A DNA stretch of 64,000 nt, taken from the NCBI RefSeq assembly GCF_004123845.1, contig NZ_NBDP01000053.1:397695-461694 (forward strand). The letters run 5' to 3'. The notes beneath the pieces are model-generated. The model worked only from the letters and a program-made list of their open reading frames with translations. It was not told the DNA's origin and searched no databases. The stretch comes from Allobosea sp. Tri-44. GTDB taxonomy: Bacteria > Pseudomonadota > Alphaproteobacteria > Rhizobiales > Beijerinckiaceae. Position 1 is the stretch's first letter, and every line of letters begins with the position of its first letter. The translations under genes were made by a program, and so were the position numbers. Below, in pieces: positions 17,013-26,781 of this stretch.

Positions 17013-17246
17013 ATGAAGACCGGCATTCATCCCGACTACCACACCATCAAGGTCGTCATGACCGATGGCACCGAATACTTCACGCGTTCGACGCTGGGCA
17101 AGGAGGGTGACACCCTCAACCTCGACATCGACCCGAAGACCCACCCGGCCTGGACCGGCGGCACCCAGCACATGCTGGACCGCGGCGGCCGCGTCTCGCG
17201 CTTCAACTCGCGTTTCGGCGCGTTGGGCGCCCTCGGCAAGAAGTAA
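17013..17246 (+). CDS. rpmE: 50S ribosomal protein L31
   Basis: The 77-residue protein begins at the ATG with GAGGA eight bases upstream. It opens MKTGIHPDYHTIKVVMTDG and ends with SRFNSRFGALGALGKK, typical of alphaproteobacterial L31. No Cys is present, so it is the zinc-free (C-minus) form, usable when zinc is scarce. A strong intrinsic terminator follows 45 bases after the stop, so the gene is monocistronic. Confidence 0.95.
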   Translation: MKTGIHPDYHTIKVVMTDGTEYFTRSTLGKEGDTLNLDIDPKTHPAWTGGTQHMLDRGGRVSRFNSRFGALGALGKK

Positions 17247-17290
17247 TCCGCGTTTTCGCAGCCCTTTCAGGCTCGCGACTGCAACAGGAA

Positions 17291-17316
17291 AGCCCGGCCT
17301 CGCGGCCGGGCTTTTT
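17291..17316 (+). terminator. intrinsic terminator after rpmE
   Basis: AGCCCGGCC (17291-17299) and GGCCGGGCT (17304-17312) form a perfect 9-bp stem with a TCGC loop, followed at once by a T-run. Confidence 0.9.
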
Positions 17317-17437
17317 GCATTGGCGGCGACGATAGGCCGCGGGCTCGTGCCTTCTCGTTCCAGCCATCGCCAGGCCACGTCCCGGAATGTTCGCGGGACA
17401 TGCATTCTTTGATCGCTTCCAAGCGGCGTCAGGCGAA

Positions 17438-17466
17438 TTGACTCCGCTTGAGCCGGCGGCCTATCG
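17438..17466 (+). promoter_or_regulatory. candidate sigma-70-type promoter for tkt
   Basis: TTGACT and CTATCG are separated by 17 bases, about 90 bases before the transketolase start codon. The -10 match is imperfect, so this is tentative. Confidence 0.3.
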
Positions 17467-17554
17467 AACGCGCGATCCTTTTTCCGGGTTTCGCTGCTCG
17501 CTACCGGCCGGCTCCGGCGCGCGAGTCTCGTTCCCGCCTCGCCGGAGAGACTTC

Positions 17555-19558
17555 ATGACGACGCCCGCGATCGACCGCGCTTTGCACGAGCGGCTGGCCA
17601 ACGCCATCCGCTCGCTCGCCATGGATGGCGTCGAGCAGGCGAAGTCCGGCCATCCCGGTCTGCCGATGGGCGCGGCCGATGTCGCGACCGTGCTGTTCAC
17701 GCGTATCCTGAAATATGATGCGGCCGAGCCGCGCTGGCCCGACCGTGACCGTTTCGTGCTCTCGGCCGGCCACGGATCGATGCTGATCTACGCGCTGCTC
17801 TACCTCACCGGCACGCCGGGCCTGGAGCTCGACGACCTCAAGAAATTCCGCCAACTCGAATCGAAGACGCCGGGCCATCCCGAGAACTTCATGACGCTCG
17901 GCGTCGAGACCACCACCGGCCCGCTCGGCCAGGGTCTCGCCACCGCCGTCGGCATGGCGATGGCCGAACGCATGCTCGCCGCCGAATTCGGCAAGAAGCT
18001 GGTCGACCACAAGACCTATGTGCTCGCCTCCGACGGCGACCTGATGGAGGGCATCAGCCAGGAGGCGATCGCGCTCGCCGGCCATCAGAAGCTCAACAAG
18101 CTGATCGTGCTCTGGGACGATAATGGCATCTCGATCGACGGGCCGCTCTCGATCTCCGATTCGGTCGACCAGCTCGCCCGCTTCAAGGCCTGCGGCTGGA
18201 AGGCCGAGCGTGTCGACGGGCATGATCCCGATGCGATCGAGGCGGCGGTCCGCCGCGCCCAGAAGTCGAACAAGCCGACGCTGATCGCCTGCAAGACCGT
18301 GATCGGCTTTGGCGCGCCGAAGAAGGCCGGCACCTCCAAGGCGCATGGCGAGCCGCTCGGCGCCGAGGAACTCGCCGCCGCCAAGAAGGCGCTCGGCATC
18401 ACCGGCGGGCCGTTCGAGGTCGCGGCTGATGTGCTCAAGGCTTGGCGCGGTTTTGGCGCCACCGGCTTCGCCGAGCGCAAGGAATGGAATGCGCGCCTCG
18501 CGGCGACGTCCGGGCGCAAGCGCGGCGAGTTCGAGCGCCGGCTGGCCCACACGGTGCCGGCCAAGCTCGCCAAGACCCTCGTTGCCCACAAGAAGACGCT
18601 GGCCGCGAGCCCGGTCACGGTCGCGACCCGCAAGGCGTCCGAACTGGCACTGGATGTGATCGTGCCGGTGATGCCGGAGCTGGTCTCGGGCTCGGCCGAT
18701 CTCACCCCGTCGAACAACACCCGCGCAAAGGGCTTCGAGGACTTCACGCCGAAGACCCCGAAGGGCCGCTATGTCCGCTACGGCATCCGCGAGCACGGCA
18801 TGGCCGCGGCGATGAACGGTATCACGCTGCATGGCGGCTTCCGCACCGCCGGCGGCACCTTCCTGGTCTTCGCCGACTATGCCCGTCCGTCGATGCGGCT
18901 CGCCGCGCTGATGGGGCTGCCCGTCGTCTACGTCATGACCCATGATTCGATCGGCCTCGGCGAGGACGGTCCGACCCACCAGCCGGTCGAGCAGATCGCC
19001 TCCTTGCGCGCCATGCCGAACATGCGCGTGCTGCGTCCCGCCGATGCAATCGAGACGGCGGAAGCCTGGCAGATCGCGCTGGAGCGTACCGACGGGCCGA
19101 CCGTGCTGGCGCTGTCGCGCCAGAACCTGACGCCGGTCCGCACCGACGCCTCGGCGACGAACCGTTCGGCCAAGGGCGCCTATGAGCTGCTGGCGGCCGA
19201 AGGGGGCACGGCGCAGGTCTCGCTCTTCGCCTCGGGCTCCGAGGTCGAGATTGCTGTCGCGGCCCGCAAGCTCCTGGCGGAAAAGGGCATTCGCGCCCGC
19301 GTCGTCTCTGTGCCCTCGCTCGAAGCGCTGCTGGAGCAGGACGATACGACCAAGGCCGGGATCATCGGCGAGGCACCGATCAAGATCGCGGTCGAGGCCG
19401 CCGTGCGCTTTGGCTGGGATGGCGTGATCGGCGCCGATGGCGGCTTTATCGGCATGTCCTCCTTCGGGGCGAGCGGCCCCTACAAGGAAGTCTATAAGCA
19501 TTTCGGCATCACGCCGGAGGCGGTGGCCGAGGCGGCGATCAAACGTCACAACGGCTGA
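17555..19558 (+). CDS. tkt: transketolase
   Basis: This 667-residue cytoplasmic enzyme moves two-carbon ketol units between sugar phosphates with thiamine diphosphate and serves the pentose-phosphate (or Calvin) pathway. Motifs: SGHPGLPMGAA near residue 30, GHGSMLIYALLYLTG near 70, the ThDP-binding GDGDLMEG-like ASDGDLMEGISQEA near 153, and RYGIREHGMAAAMNG near 408. The ATG at 17555 follows GGAGAGA. It is followed by gap, the first of a block of glycolytic genes in the same direction. Confidence 0.95.
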   Translation: MTTPAIDRALHERLANAIRSLAMDGVEQAKSGHPGLPMGAADVATVLFTRILKYDAAEPRWPDRDRFVLSAGHGSMLIYALLYLTGTPGLELDDLKKFRQLESKTPGHPENFMTLGVETTTGPLGQGLATAVGMAMAERMLAAEFGKKLVDHKTYVLASDGDLMEGISQEAIALAGHQKLNKLIVLWDDNGISIDGPLSISDSVDQLARFKACGWKAERVDGHDPDAIEAAVRRAQKSNKPTLIACKTVIGFGAPKKAGTSKAHGEPLGAEELAAAKKALGITGGPFEVAADVLKAWRGFGATGFAERKEWNARLAATSGRKRGEFERRLAHTVPAKLAKTLVAHKKTLAASPVTVATRKASELALDVIVPVMPELVSGSADLTPSNNTRAKGFEDFTPKTPKGRYVRYGIREHGMAAAMNGITLHGGFRTAGGTFLVFADYARPSMRLAALMGLPVVYVMTHDSIGLGEDGPTHQPVEQIASLRAMPNMRVLRPADAIETAEAWQIALERTDGPTVLALSRQNLTPVRTDASATNRSAKGAYELLAAEGGTAQVSLFASGSEVEIAVAARKLLAEKGIRARVVSVPSLEALLEQDDTTKAGIIGEAPIKIAVEAAVRFGWDGVIGADGGFIGMSSFGASGPYKEVYKHFGITPEAVAEAAIKRHNG

Positions 19559-19667
19559 GTTTCCTTGAAATTTTTAAGGCCTGCCCTTGCGTTCCGCCAT
19601 GGTTTGGCCGATTTGCCCGCGTGAATGACGCCGGTCCTGCCGGCGAATGGCGAAGGAGAGGATTGAG

Positions 19668-20678
<1,011 letters not shown>

Positions 20679-20693
20679 CGCACTCTCCCATCG

Positions 20694-20718
20694 CAGCCGC
20701 GCTTACCCGGCGCGGCTG
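20694..20718 (+). other. stem-loop between gap and the next gene
   Basis: CAGCCGCGC and GCGCGGCTG form a 9-bp stem with a seven-base loop. No T-run follows, so it is more likely an mRNA processing or stability element, or a partial attenuator, than a full terminator. Confidence 0.5.
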
Positions 20719-20748
20719 TGCCTGCACCGCCGAGGAACGGACCGCGCA

Positions 20749-21213
20749 ATGAACAAGATCGAGCCGACCGTCGCCACGCCGGCCACGCCGACCGAGACCA
20801 TTACCGTACCGCCGGCGCCGAGCATGGCCGAGATCGCCGCATCGCGCGTCGCCGAGGCGAAGCCGGCCGAGCCGCTGTCCGCCAGCGATCCGCGCAAGCT
20901 CGACCAACTCTCCCGGATCGAGGACAAGGCGGCCCGGATCGAAGAGAAGTTCGCGCGCTACGAGGCGGTGCTGACCCGCGCCGAGGCTTCGCTCGATCGC
21001 AGCGCCCAGAAGGTCGAGCTCGCCGCCGGCACCATGGACTTCGCCGGCCTGCGCGAGGAGCTCTCGGCGCTGCGCCAGCGTGTCAGCGCCACGCCGCGCT
21101 TCGGGGCGCTGCTGCTCACCGGCATCGTCACGGCGATCCTGACGGTCATCCTGACGGTGATCGTGCTGAAGGCCGGCGTTCCCGGCGTGCTGCCGCCGAT
21201 CCTGCCGCGATGA
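20749..21213 (+). CDS. unknown protein with coiled coil and C-terminal membrane anchor
   Basis: I do not recognise this 154-residue product as a named family. It has a Pro/Thr-rich N-terminus (to about residue 40), a charged heptad-like segment around 50-115 (LDQLSRIEDKAARIEEKF, then LREELSALRQRV), and one hydrophobic segment near 120-143 before a short tail. This suggests a tail-anchored inner-membrane protein with a cytoplasmic coiled coil. It lies between gap and pgk and overlaps the next gene by ATGA, so it is probably expressed with glycolytic genes. Confidence 0.75.
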   Translation: MNKIEPTVATPATPTETITVPPAPSMAEIAASRVAEAKPAEPLSASDPRKLDQLSRIEDKAARIEEKFARYEAVLTRAEASLDRSAQKVELAAGTMDFAGLREELSALRQRVSATPRFGALLLTGIVTAILTVILTVIVLKAGVPGVLPPILPR

Positions 21214-21779
21214 GCTTTCGCCCGGCCGCCGATCTCGCGGGCGGGCGCAATGTCCGCTGGCGGGCGCTGGAAGGCGACGGGCTCGAACATCTCACCCTGC
21301 GAGCGGAGGCGAACGGCTTTCGCGCCGATGCCGTGCTGGTCGGCGAGCGTGACGGAAAGCGCTACGGCGCGACCTATCGGATCGACTGCGATCCCGATTT
21401 CACGGTCCGCTCCTTCGAGATCACGACGACCGGTGGCCGTCGTCTCGCCATGACACGGCGCGACGGCGCCTGGCACGACAGGGCGCGCGGCCATCTGCCG
21501 GCCTTCGACGCCTGCATCGACATCGACCTCTCCGCCACGCCGTTCACCAATACGCTGCCGATCCGCCGCTGCGCCTGGCAGCTAGGCCTGCAACGGCGCA
21601 TCGCCATGCTGTTCGTGCCGTTCGACAGCTTCGAGCCCTTCGTGACCGAGCAGGTCTATACCTGTCTTGCACTAAAGCTCTTCCGGTTCGAGACGGCCGA
21701 TGGCAGTTTCAGCGCCGAGCTTCCGGTCGACGAGGACGGCCTCGTCATGGATTATCCCAGCCTGTTTCAACGCTTGTAA
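21210..21779 (+). CDS. putative glycolipid-binding domain protein (DUF1089/PF06475-like)
   Basis: This 189-residue protein starts in the ATGA overlap with the previous gene. Its course resembles the glycolipid-binding family PF06475: VRWRALEGDGLEHLTL near residue 13, YRIDCDPDFTVRSFEI near 53, ACIDIDLSATPFTNTLPIRR near 95 and VDEDGLVMDYPSLFQR at the C-terminus. No signal peptide or membrane segment is seen. The family fold is a beta-barrel-like binding domain. It ends 11 bases before pgk, so all four genes from gap are likely one transcript. Confidence 0.78.
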   Translation: MSFRPAADLAGGRNVRWRALEGDGLEHLTLRAEANGFRADAVLVGERDGKRYGATYRIDCDPDFTVRSFEITTTGGRRLAMTRRDGAWHDRARGHLPAFDACIDIDLSATPFTNTLPIRRCAWQLGLQRRIAMLFVPFDSFEPFVTEQVYTCLALKLFRFETADGSFSAELPVDEDGLVMDYPSLFQRL

Positions 21780-21790
21780 GAGAGTTCTCC

Positions 21791-22984
21791 ATGCCTGCTT
21801 TCCGCACCCTCGACGACGCCGATCTCGCCGGCAAGCGCGTCCTCGTCCGTGTCGACCTCAACGTGCCGACGGAGGAGGGCAGGGTCACCGACACCACTCG
21901 CATCGACCGGATCCTGCCGACGATCCGCGAGATCGCGCAGAAGGGCGGCAAGGTCGTCCTGCTGGCGCATTTCGGCCGGCCGAAGGGGCGCGACGAGAAG
22001 AACAGCCTGCGGCAGGTCGTGCCGGCGCTGGCGCATGCGCTCGGCCAGCCGGTGATCTTCGTCGGCGACTGCATCGGCCAGGAAGCGCCGAAGGCGATCG
22101 CCGCCGCCAAGAATGGCGAAATCCTGCTGCTCGAGAACACCCGCTTCCATGCCGGCGACGAGGCGAATGATCCCGAGTTCGTCAAGGCGCTCGCCGCCAA
22201 TGGCGATCTCTATGTCAACGACGCCTTCTCGGCCGCGCATCGTGCCCATGCCTCGACGGAAGGGCTGGCGCATCTGCTCCCAGCCTATGCGGGGCGCGCC
22301 ATGCAAGCCGAGCTCGAGGCACTCTCGTCCGGGCTCGACAACCCGGCGCGGCCGGTGATGGCGATCGTCGGCGGCGCCAAGGTCTCGACCAAGCTCGAAT
22401 TGCTGGGGAACCTCGTGCAGAAGGTCGATGTGCTCGTCATCGGCGGCGGCATGGCCAACACCTTCCTCGCCGCGCGCGGCGTCAATGTCGGCAAGTCGCT
22501 CTGCGAGCATGATCTCGCCGGTACCGCCCGCGAGATCGAGGCGAAGGCCAAGGCGGCCGGCTGCGAGATCATTCTGCCGGTCGATGCGCTGGTCGCCCGC
22601 GAGTTCAGGGCCCATCCGGGCCATCGCGTCGTCTCGATCGGCGAAGTCGGGGCGGACGAGATGATCCTCGATGCAGGCCCGCTCAGCGTCGCCGAGGTCG
22701 TGCTCAAGCTCAATACCGTGAAGACGGTCGTCTGGAACGGTCCGTTCGGCGCATTCGAGCTGCCGCCCTTCGACACGGCGACCGTCGCGGTCGCCAAGGC
22801 CGTGGCGGAGCGCGTCCGGGACGGCAAGCTCGTCGCGGTCGCCGGTGGCGGCGACACGGTCGCGGCGATGAACCATGCGGGCGTCGCCGAAGACCTGACC
22901 TATGTCTCGACCGCGGGCGGCGCCTTCCTCGAATGGATGGAAGGCAAGGCCCTGCCGGGCGTCGAGGCACTGCGGAAGGGCTGA
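21791..22984 (+). CDS. pgk: phosphoglycerate kinase
   Basis: The 397-residue enzyme makes ATP from 1,3-bisphosphoglycerate in glycolysis, or runs in reverse in gluconeogenesis. It carries RVLVRVDLNVP near residue 18, the substrate-binding RIDRILPTI and AHFGRPKG near 35-64, ENTRFHAGDEANDP near 115, VNDAFSAAHRAHAS near 142, IVGGAKVSTKLELL near 193 and the C-terminal VAGGGDTVAAM. AGAGAG precedes the ATG. Confidence 0.96.
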   Translation: MPAFRTLDDADLAGKRVLVRVDLNVPTEEGRVTDTTRIDRILPTIREIAQKGGKVVLLAHFGRPKGRDEKNSLRQVVPALAHALGQPVIFVGDCIGQEAPKAIAAAKNGEILLLENTRFHAGDEANDPEFVKALAANGDLYVNDAFSAAHRAHASTEGLAHLLPAYAGRAMQAELEALSSGLDNPARPVMAIVGGAKVSTKLELLGNLVQKVDVLVIGGGMANTFLAARGVNVGKSLCEHDLAGTAREIEAKAKAAGCEIILPVDALVAREFRAHPGHRVVSIGEVGADEMILDAGPLSVAEVVLKLNTVKTVVWNGPFGAFELPPFDTATVAVAKAVAERVRDGKLVAVAGGGDTVAAMNHAGVAEDLTYVSTAGGAFLEWMEGKALPGVEALRKG

Positions 22985-23070
22985 TCGGCGGCGCAGCTTC
23001 CGGTTGCGTGAGGCGATGTTTATGCTATGTTCTCGTTACGGCATGACGATTTCGCTGGAGCCACTATGCG

Positions 23071-23307
23071 ATGAGCGAGAATGTCCAGACTGCAATGTTC
23101 GAGATTCTGAAAAGGCTTCAGAGCGACTTTGCGTCTTTCCGGTCCGAAACGAGCGAGCGTTTCGAGCGGCTGGAGGACCTCGTCCGCAAGCAGCGCCGTG
23201 ATACGGCCGGTCTGCTCGTCATGGCCAAGGCTGTGACGGGCGACTTTGCCGAGCAGGTCGCGGCAATTGAAGAGCGCGCGAGGGTTCTGGAAGCGCGCGG
23301 GCGCTGA
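23071..23307 (+). CDS. small coiled-coil protein of unknown function
   Basis: The 78-residue product is highly charged with heptad-like leucine and phenylalanine spacing (MFEILKRLQSDFASFRSET, then RFERLEDLVRKQRRDTAG) and looks like a short soluble coiled coil. No family is recognised. It lies between pgk and the aldolase gene, in the same direction, 87 bases after the pgk stop and 93 bases before fba. It could be a genuine small gene, but evidence is limited to coding bias and context. Confidence 0.6.
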   Translation: MSENVQTAMFEILKRLQSDFASFRSETSERFERLEDLVRKQRRDTAGLLVMAKAVTGDFAEQVAAIEERARVLEARGR

Positions 23308-23400
23308 TCGCATTCACTTTTTTGGCCGGTTTCGCTTTGCGTCCGCCACAGTTCGATTCTAAACCCTCCAGATAAAGCAGAGCCCAACCGGAGGATCATC

Positions 23401-24483
23401 GTGGCCCGCATCACGCTTCGCCAATTGCTCGACCATGCTGCCGAGAACGACTACGGCGTTCCGGCCTTCAACATCAACAACATGGAGCAGGCGCTCGCGA
23501 TCATGGCGGCGGCGGATGCGACGGACGCGCCGGTGATCATCCAGGCCTCGCGCGGGGCGCGCTCCTACGCCAACGACATCATGCTCAAGCACATGATGGA
23601 CGCCGTCACCGAGATCTATCCGCATATCCCGGTCTGTGTGCATCTCGACCATGGCAACGAGCCGGCAACCTGCATGACCGCGATCCAGGCCGGCTTCACC
23701 TCGGTGATGATGGACGGCTCGCTCAAGGCTGACGGCAAGACGCCGGGTGACTGGGACTACAATGTCGGCGTGACCAAGACCGTCACCGAGATGTCCCATC
23801 TCGGCGGCATCTCCGTCGAAGGAGAGCTCGGTGTCTTGGGCTCGCTTGAAAGCGGCGAGGGCGAGAAGGAGGACGGCCACGGGTTCGAGGGCAAGCTCAG
23901 CCACGACCAACTCCTGACCAACCCGGACGAAGCCGTGAAGTTCGTCGCCGAGACCAAGGTCGACGCGCTCGCCATCGCCATGGGCACCTCGCACGGCGCC
24001 TACAAGTTCACCCGCAAGCCTGACGGCGCGATCCTGGCGATGCATGTCATCGAGGAGATCCACAAGAAGCTGCCGAACATGCACCTCGTCATGCACGGCT
24101 CCTCCTCAGTGCCGCAGGACCTGCAGGACGTCATCAACCAGTACGGCGGCAAGATGCCCCAGACCTGGGGTGTGCCGGTCGAGGAGATCCAGCGCGGCAT
24201 CAAGCACGGCGTGCGCAAGATCAACATCGACACCGACAACCGGATGGCGATGACCGGCCAGATCCGCAAGATCCTGTCCGAGAATCCCGGCGAGTTCGAT
24301 CCGCGCAAGTATCTGAAGCCGGCGATGGAAGCCATGACCGCGCTCTGCAAGAAGCGGCTGGAGGAGTTCAACACCGCCGGCCAGGCCTCGAAGATCAAGC
24401 GCGTCATCACGCTGGCGGACATGGCCAAGCGCTACGCCAAGGGCGAGCTCGATCCGACCTTCGGTGCCAAGAAGGCGGCGTAG
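23401..24483 (+). CDS. fba: class II fructose-bisphosphate aldolase
   Basis: This 360-residue zinc aldolase cleaves or forms fructose-1,6-bisphosphate. Zinc-ligand and substrate motifs include VCVHLDHGNEPATC near residue 78, SVMMDGSLKADGKTP near 100, EGELGVLGSLESGEGEKEDG near 140, MGTSHGAYKF near 194, LVMHGSSSVPQDL near 229 and the NIDTDNRMAMTG block near 275. A GTG start at 23401 with GGAGG seven bases upstream is the best choice. The gene completes the tkt-gap-pgk-fba block. Confidence 0.94.
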   Translation: MARITLRQLLDHAAENDYGVPAFNINNMEQALAIMAAADATDAPVIIQASRGARSYANDIMLKHMMDAVTEIYPHIPVCVHLDHGNEPATCMTAIQAGFTSVMMDGSLKADGKTPGDWDYNVGVTKTVTEMSHLGGISVEGELGVLGSLESGEGEKEDGHGFEGKLSHDQLLTNPDEAVKFVAETKVDALAIAMGTSHGAYKFTRKPDGAILAMHVIEEIHKKLPNMHLVMHGSSSVPQDLQDVINQYGGKMPQTWGVPVEEIQRGIKHGVRKINIDTDNRMAMTGQIRKILSENPGEFDPRKYLKPAMEAMTALCKKRLEEFNTAGQASKIKRVITLADMAKRYAKGELDPTFGAKKAA

Positions 24484-24507
24484 TTAGCTGCTGAAAACGC
24501 CGCATCC

Positions 24508-24597
24508 GTCATGGTCGGGCTTGTCCCGACCACCACGTCTTTGCTGGTCGCGCGGTGTTCAAGACGTGGATGCTCGGCACAAGGCCGAGCATGACGG
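24508..24597. repeat. family-A intergenic repeat, copy 1
   Basis: Three stems in a row: TGGTCGGG/CCCGACCA (24512-24519, 24525-24532), CCACGTCTT/AAGACGTGG (24533-24541, 24561-24569) and ATGCTCGGC/GCCGAGCAT (24570-24578, 24584-24592). The element is bounded by GTCAT and ATGAC. It lies between the convergent fba and phoX-like genes. Related copies are at 29059-29149 and 61702-61806. Confidence 0.8.
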
Positions 24598-24621
24598 CAG
24601 TGTCACATGATGGTTTACAAA

Positions 24622-24652
24622 AAAACGCCCGGCTGTGCCGGGCGTTTTCATT
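24622..24652. terminator. bidirectional intrinsic terminator between fba and phoX-like gene
   Basis: AAAACGCCCGGC (24622-24633) and GCCGGGCGTTTT (24637-24648) form a 12-bp stem with a TGT loop, flanked by an A-run on one side and a T-run on the other. It can therefore act for both convergent genes. Confidence 0.9.
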
Positions 24653-24699
24653 TCAGGAAATGGTGGGGTCAGGCCCGACCATGACCGGTTGCCAGTCGC

Positions 24700-26703
24700 T
24701 CACACGCCGATCTTGCCGCCGCCGCGCTTGGTGATCGCCACCACCGAAGGACGCGTCGGCATGTCGGGCTTGAAGTCCGGCCAGCGGGTCGAGAGGTCCT
24801 CGTAATAGGAGCGGCGGCCGAAGGCGGGCCAGTCCGGGCCATCGTCGCCCGGATGCTGGACGGCGACGAAAGCCGTCGTGTCATCCGGCGTGAAGCAGGG
24901 GCCGCAGAGTTCGGCGCCGTGCGGCACGCGGTAGAACAGCTTCGAGGTGCGGCGCGCCTCGCCTTCGGTATCGACCGCCCAGAGCCCGTCGGTGCGGCCG
25001 GTCTCGGGGAAGCCGTTGCCGTCGGTCGAGATCCAGAGGCGCCCGGCGGAATCGACCACGGCATTGTCGGGCATGCCGAACCAGCCGTTCTTGCTGGTCT
25101 CAGTCGAGAAGGTCGCTCCAACCGCCGCGACGGAAGGATCGCCGCATTTCAGCAGGATCTCCCATTTGCCCTTCGTCGCGGTGTGGTCGCCGCCGTCCTC
25201 GATGATCTCGACGATATGGCCGAAGGCGTTCTTGGCGCGCGGATTGGCGGCGTCGACCTGCGCGTCGGTGCGGTTGGTGTTATTGGTCAGCATGACGTAG
25301 ACGCGGCCGGTAACCGGATTGGGCGTGATGTCCTCGGGCCTGTCCATCTTGGTCGCGCCGAGCAGGTCGCCGGCGCGGCGCGTCTCGATCAGCACGTCGG
25401 CCTGACTCTGGAAGCCGTTCGCCGCCGTCAGCGGCCCCTGGCCGAAGACCAGCGGCAGCCAGGCGACGCCGCCATCAGCGTCGAAGCGGGCGACATAGAG
25501 CGTGCCGGCGTCGAAAAGGTCCATGTTGGCGGCGCGGTTGTTGGGGTCGAAGCGGCCGGCGGTCACGAATTTGTAGACGTAGTCGAAGCGCTCGTCGTCG
25601 CCGAGATAGACCACGACCTGACCATTCTTCGCGACGATGTTGTCGGCGCCTTCATGCTTGAAGCGGCCGAGCGCCGTGCGCTTCTTCGGAACCGAATTCG
25701 GATCGAGCGGGTCGACCTCGACGATCCAGCCGAAACGATTCGCTTCGTTGGGCTCCTTGGCGAGGTCGAAGCGCTCCTCGAAACGTCCCCAGGCATAGGG
25801 CGCGGACGGAATGGCCATGCGCTTGTAGTTGGCCTCCTCGCGATGGCCGTCCGGCAGCTTGCCGGAGAAATAACCGTGCACGTTCTCCTCGCCGGTGACG
25901 AAGGTGCCCCAGGGCGTCAGTGCGCCGGCGCAGTTGTTGATCGTGCCGAAGACTTTCTTGCCGCTCGCGTCGGCGTTGGTCTTGACGCGATCGGAGCCGG
26001 TGACGGGACCCGAGAGCTGCATCTCGGTCGCGACGGTGATGCGGCGATTGTACTTTGAATCCTTCACCAGTGCCCATCTGCCGTCGATCTTGCGGATTTC
26101 GGCGACGGTCGCGCCATGCGCCATCGCCTCGATCTCGAAACGCTCCTTGGTCGCGTTCTTCATTACCGGCTTGCCGTCCTTTATCTCGACGACGCCGGGG
26201 AACATCAGATGCGGGTTGGTGTACTCGTGGTTGACGAAGAGCAGGCCGTGGGCCGAGGGGTCGGCAGCGCCGGGCATCGGCGTGTAGCCGACGAAGTCGT
26301 TATTGTAGCCGAACTGCCTGGACTGGGCATCGGCCGTCTGCTTGGCCGGGTCGAATTCCGGCGCGCCGGCAACGATCGGATCGCCCCAGCGCAGCAGCAC
26401 GTCGGCCTGATAGCCTTCCGCGACATGGTGGTCCGCATCGACCCCGGCTTCGACTTCCTTGAAGCTGAAGGCGGAGCCCTTCGCCTGGGCCTTGGCCTCC
26501 TCGGCGGTCGCCAGCGCGGCCGCGCCAACCGTCGCCGAAATGGCGGAGACGGCGAGCGCGCCCTTGAGCAGGCCGCGACGCGAGAAGCGCTGGCCGATCA
26601 GTTCGCCCATGGTCGGGTTGGCGGACTGGTTCTGCGGTGGCGCGTCGTCATGCTCGAGCATGCTGGCGCCGAAAGTGGATTCGTACTGGGTCTCTTCGGT
26701 CAT
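24700..26703 (-). CDS. PhoX-family (DUF839) secreted phosphatase
   Basis: This 667-residue protein has a Tat leader (RFSRRGLLKGALAVSAIS near residue 38) and should be exported folded to the periplasm. PhoX enzymes are calcium/iron alkaline phosphatases active on phosphomonoesters. Family landmarks are LLFVNHEYTNPHLMFP near 160, TPWGTFVTGEENVHGYFSG near 270, GRFKHEGADN near 345 and RPEDITPNPVTGRVYVMLTNN near 465. It is convergent with fba. Pho-box regulation was not apparent in the short 5' gap. Confidence 0.87.
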   Translation of the reverse strand: MTEETQYESTFGASMLEHDDAPPQNQSANPTMGELIGQRFSRRGLLKGALAVSAISATVGAAALATAEEAKAQAKGSAFSFKEVEAGVDADHHVAEGYQADVLLRWGDPIVAGAPEFDPAKQTADAQSRQFGYNNDFVGYTPMPGAADPSAHGLLFVNHEYTNPHLMFPGVVEIKDGKPVMKNATKERFEIEAMAHGATVAEIRKIDGRWALVKDSKYNRRITVATEMQLSGPVTGSDRVKTNADASGKKVFGTINNCAGALTPWGTFVTGEENVHGYFSGKLPDGHREEANYKRMAIPSAPYAWGRFEERFDLAKEPNEANRFGWIVEVDPLDPNSVPKKRTALGRFKHEGADNIVAKNGQVVVYLGDDERFDYVYKFVTAGRFDPNNRAANMDLFDAGTLYVARFDADGGVAWLPLVFGQGPLTAANGFQSQADVLIETRRAGDLLGATKMDRPEDITPNPVTGRVYVMLTNNTNRTDAQVDAANPRAKNAFGHIVEIIEDGGDHTATKGKWEILLKCGDPSVAAVGATFSTETSKNGWFGMPDNAVVDSAGRLWISTDGNGFPETGRTDGLWAVDTEGEARRTSKLFYRVPHGAELCGPCFTPDDTTAFVAVQHPGDDGPDWPAFGRRSYYEDLSTRWPDFKPDMPTRPSVVAITKRGGGKIGV

Positions 26704-26781
26704 GACCGGCCCCTCCTGTCACACAAGCTAGAATGACTCAAAACTATGAGTCACGCTTGACAGATCGGTGACGGCCGATGC

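Larger units (their letters stand above)
17247..17554. other. 308-base gap between rpmE and tkt
   Basis: It holds the rpmE terminator near its start, then GC-rich sequence with no credible gene. A GTCCCG/CGGGAC small inverted repeat occurs near 17379-17399, and a candidate tkt promoter at 17438-17466. Confidence 0.7.

Noticed and set aside
17501..19549. Long open frame antisense to transketolase
   Set aside because: It is a mirror frame of a well-defined gene, with low-complexity composition and no family match.
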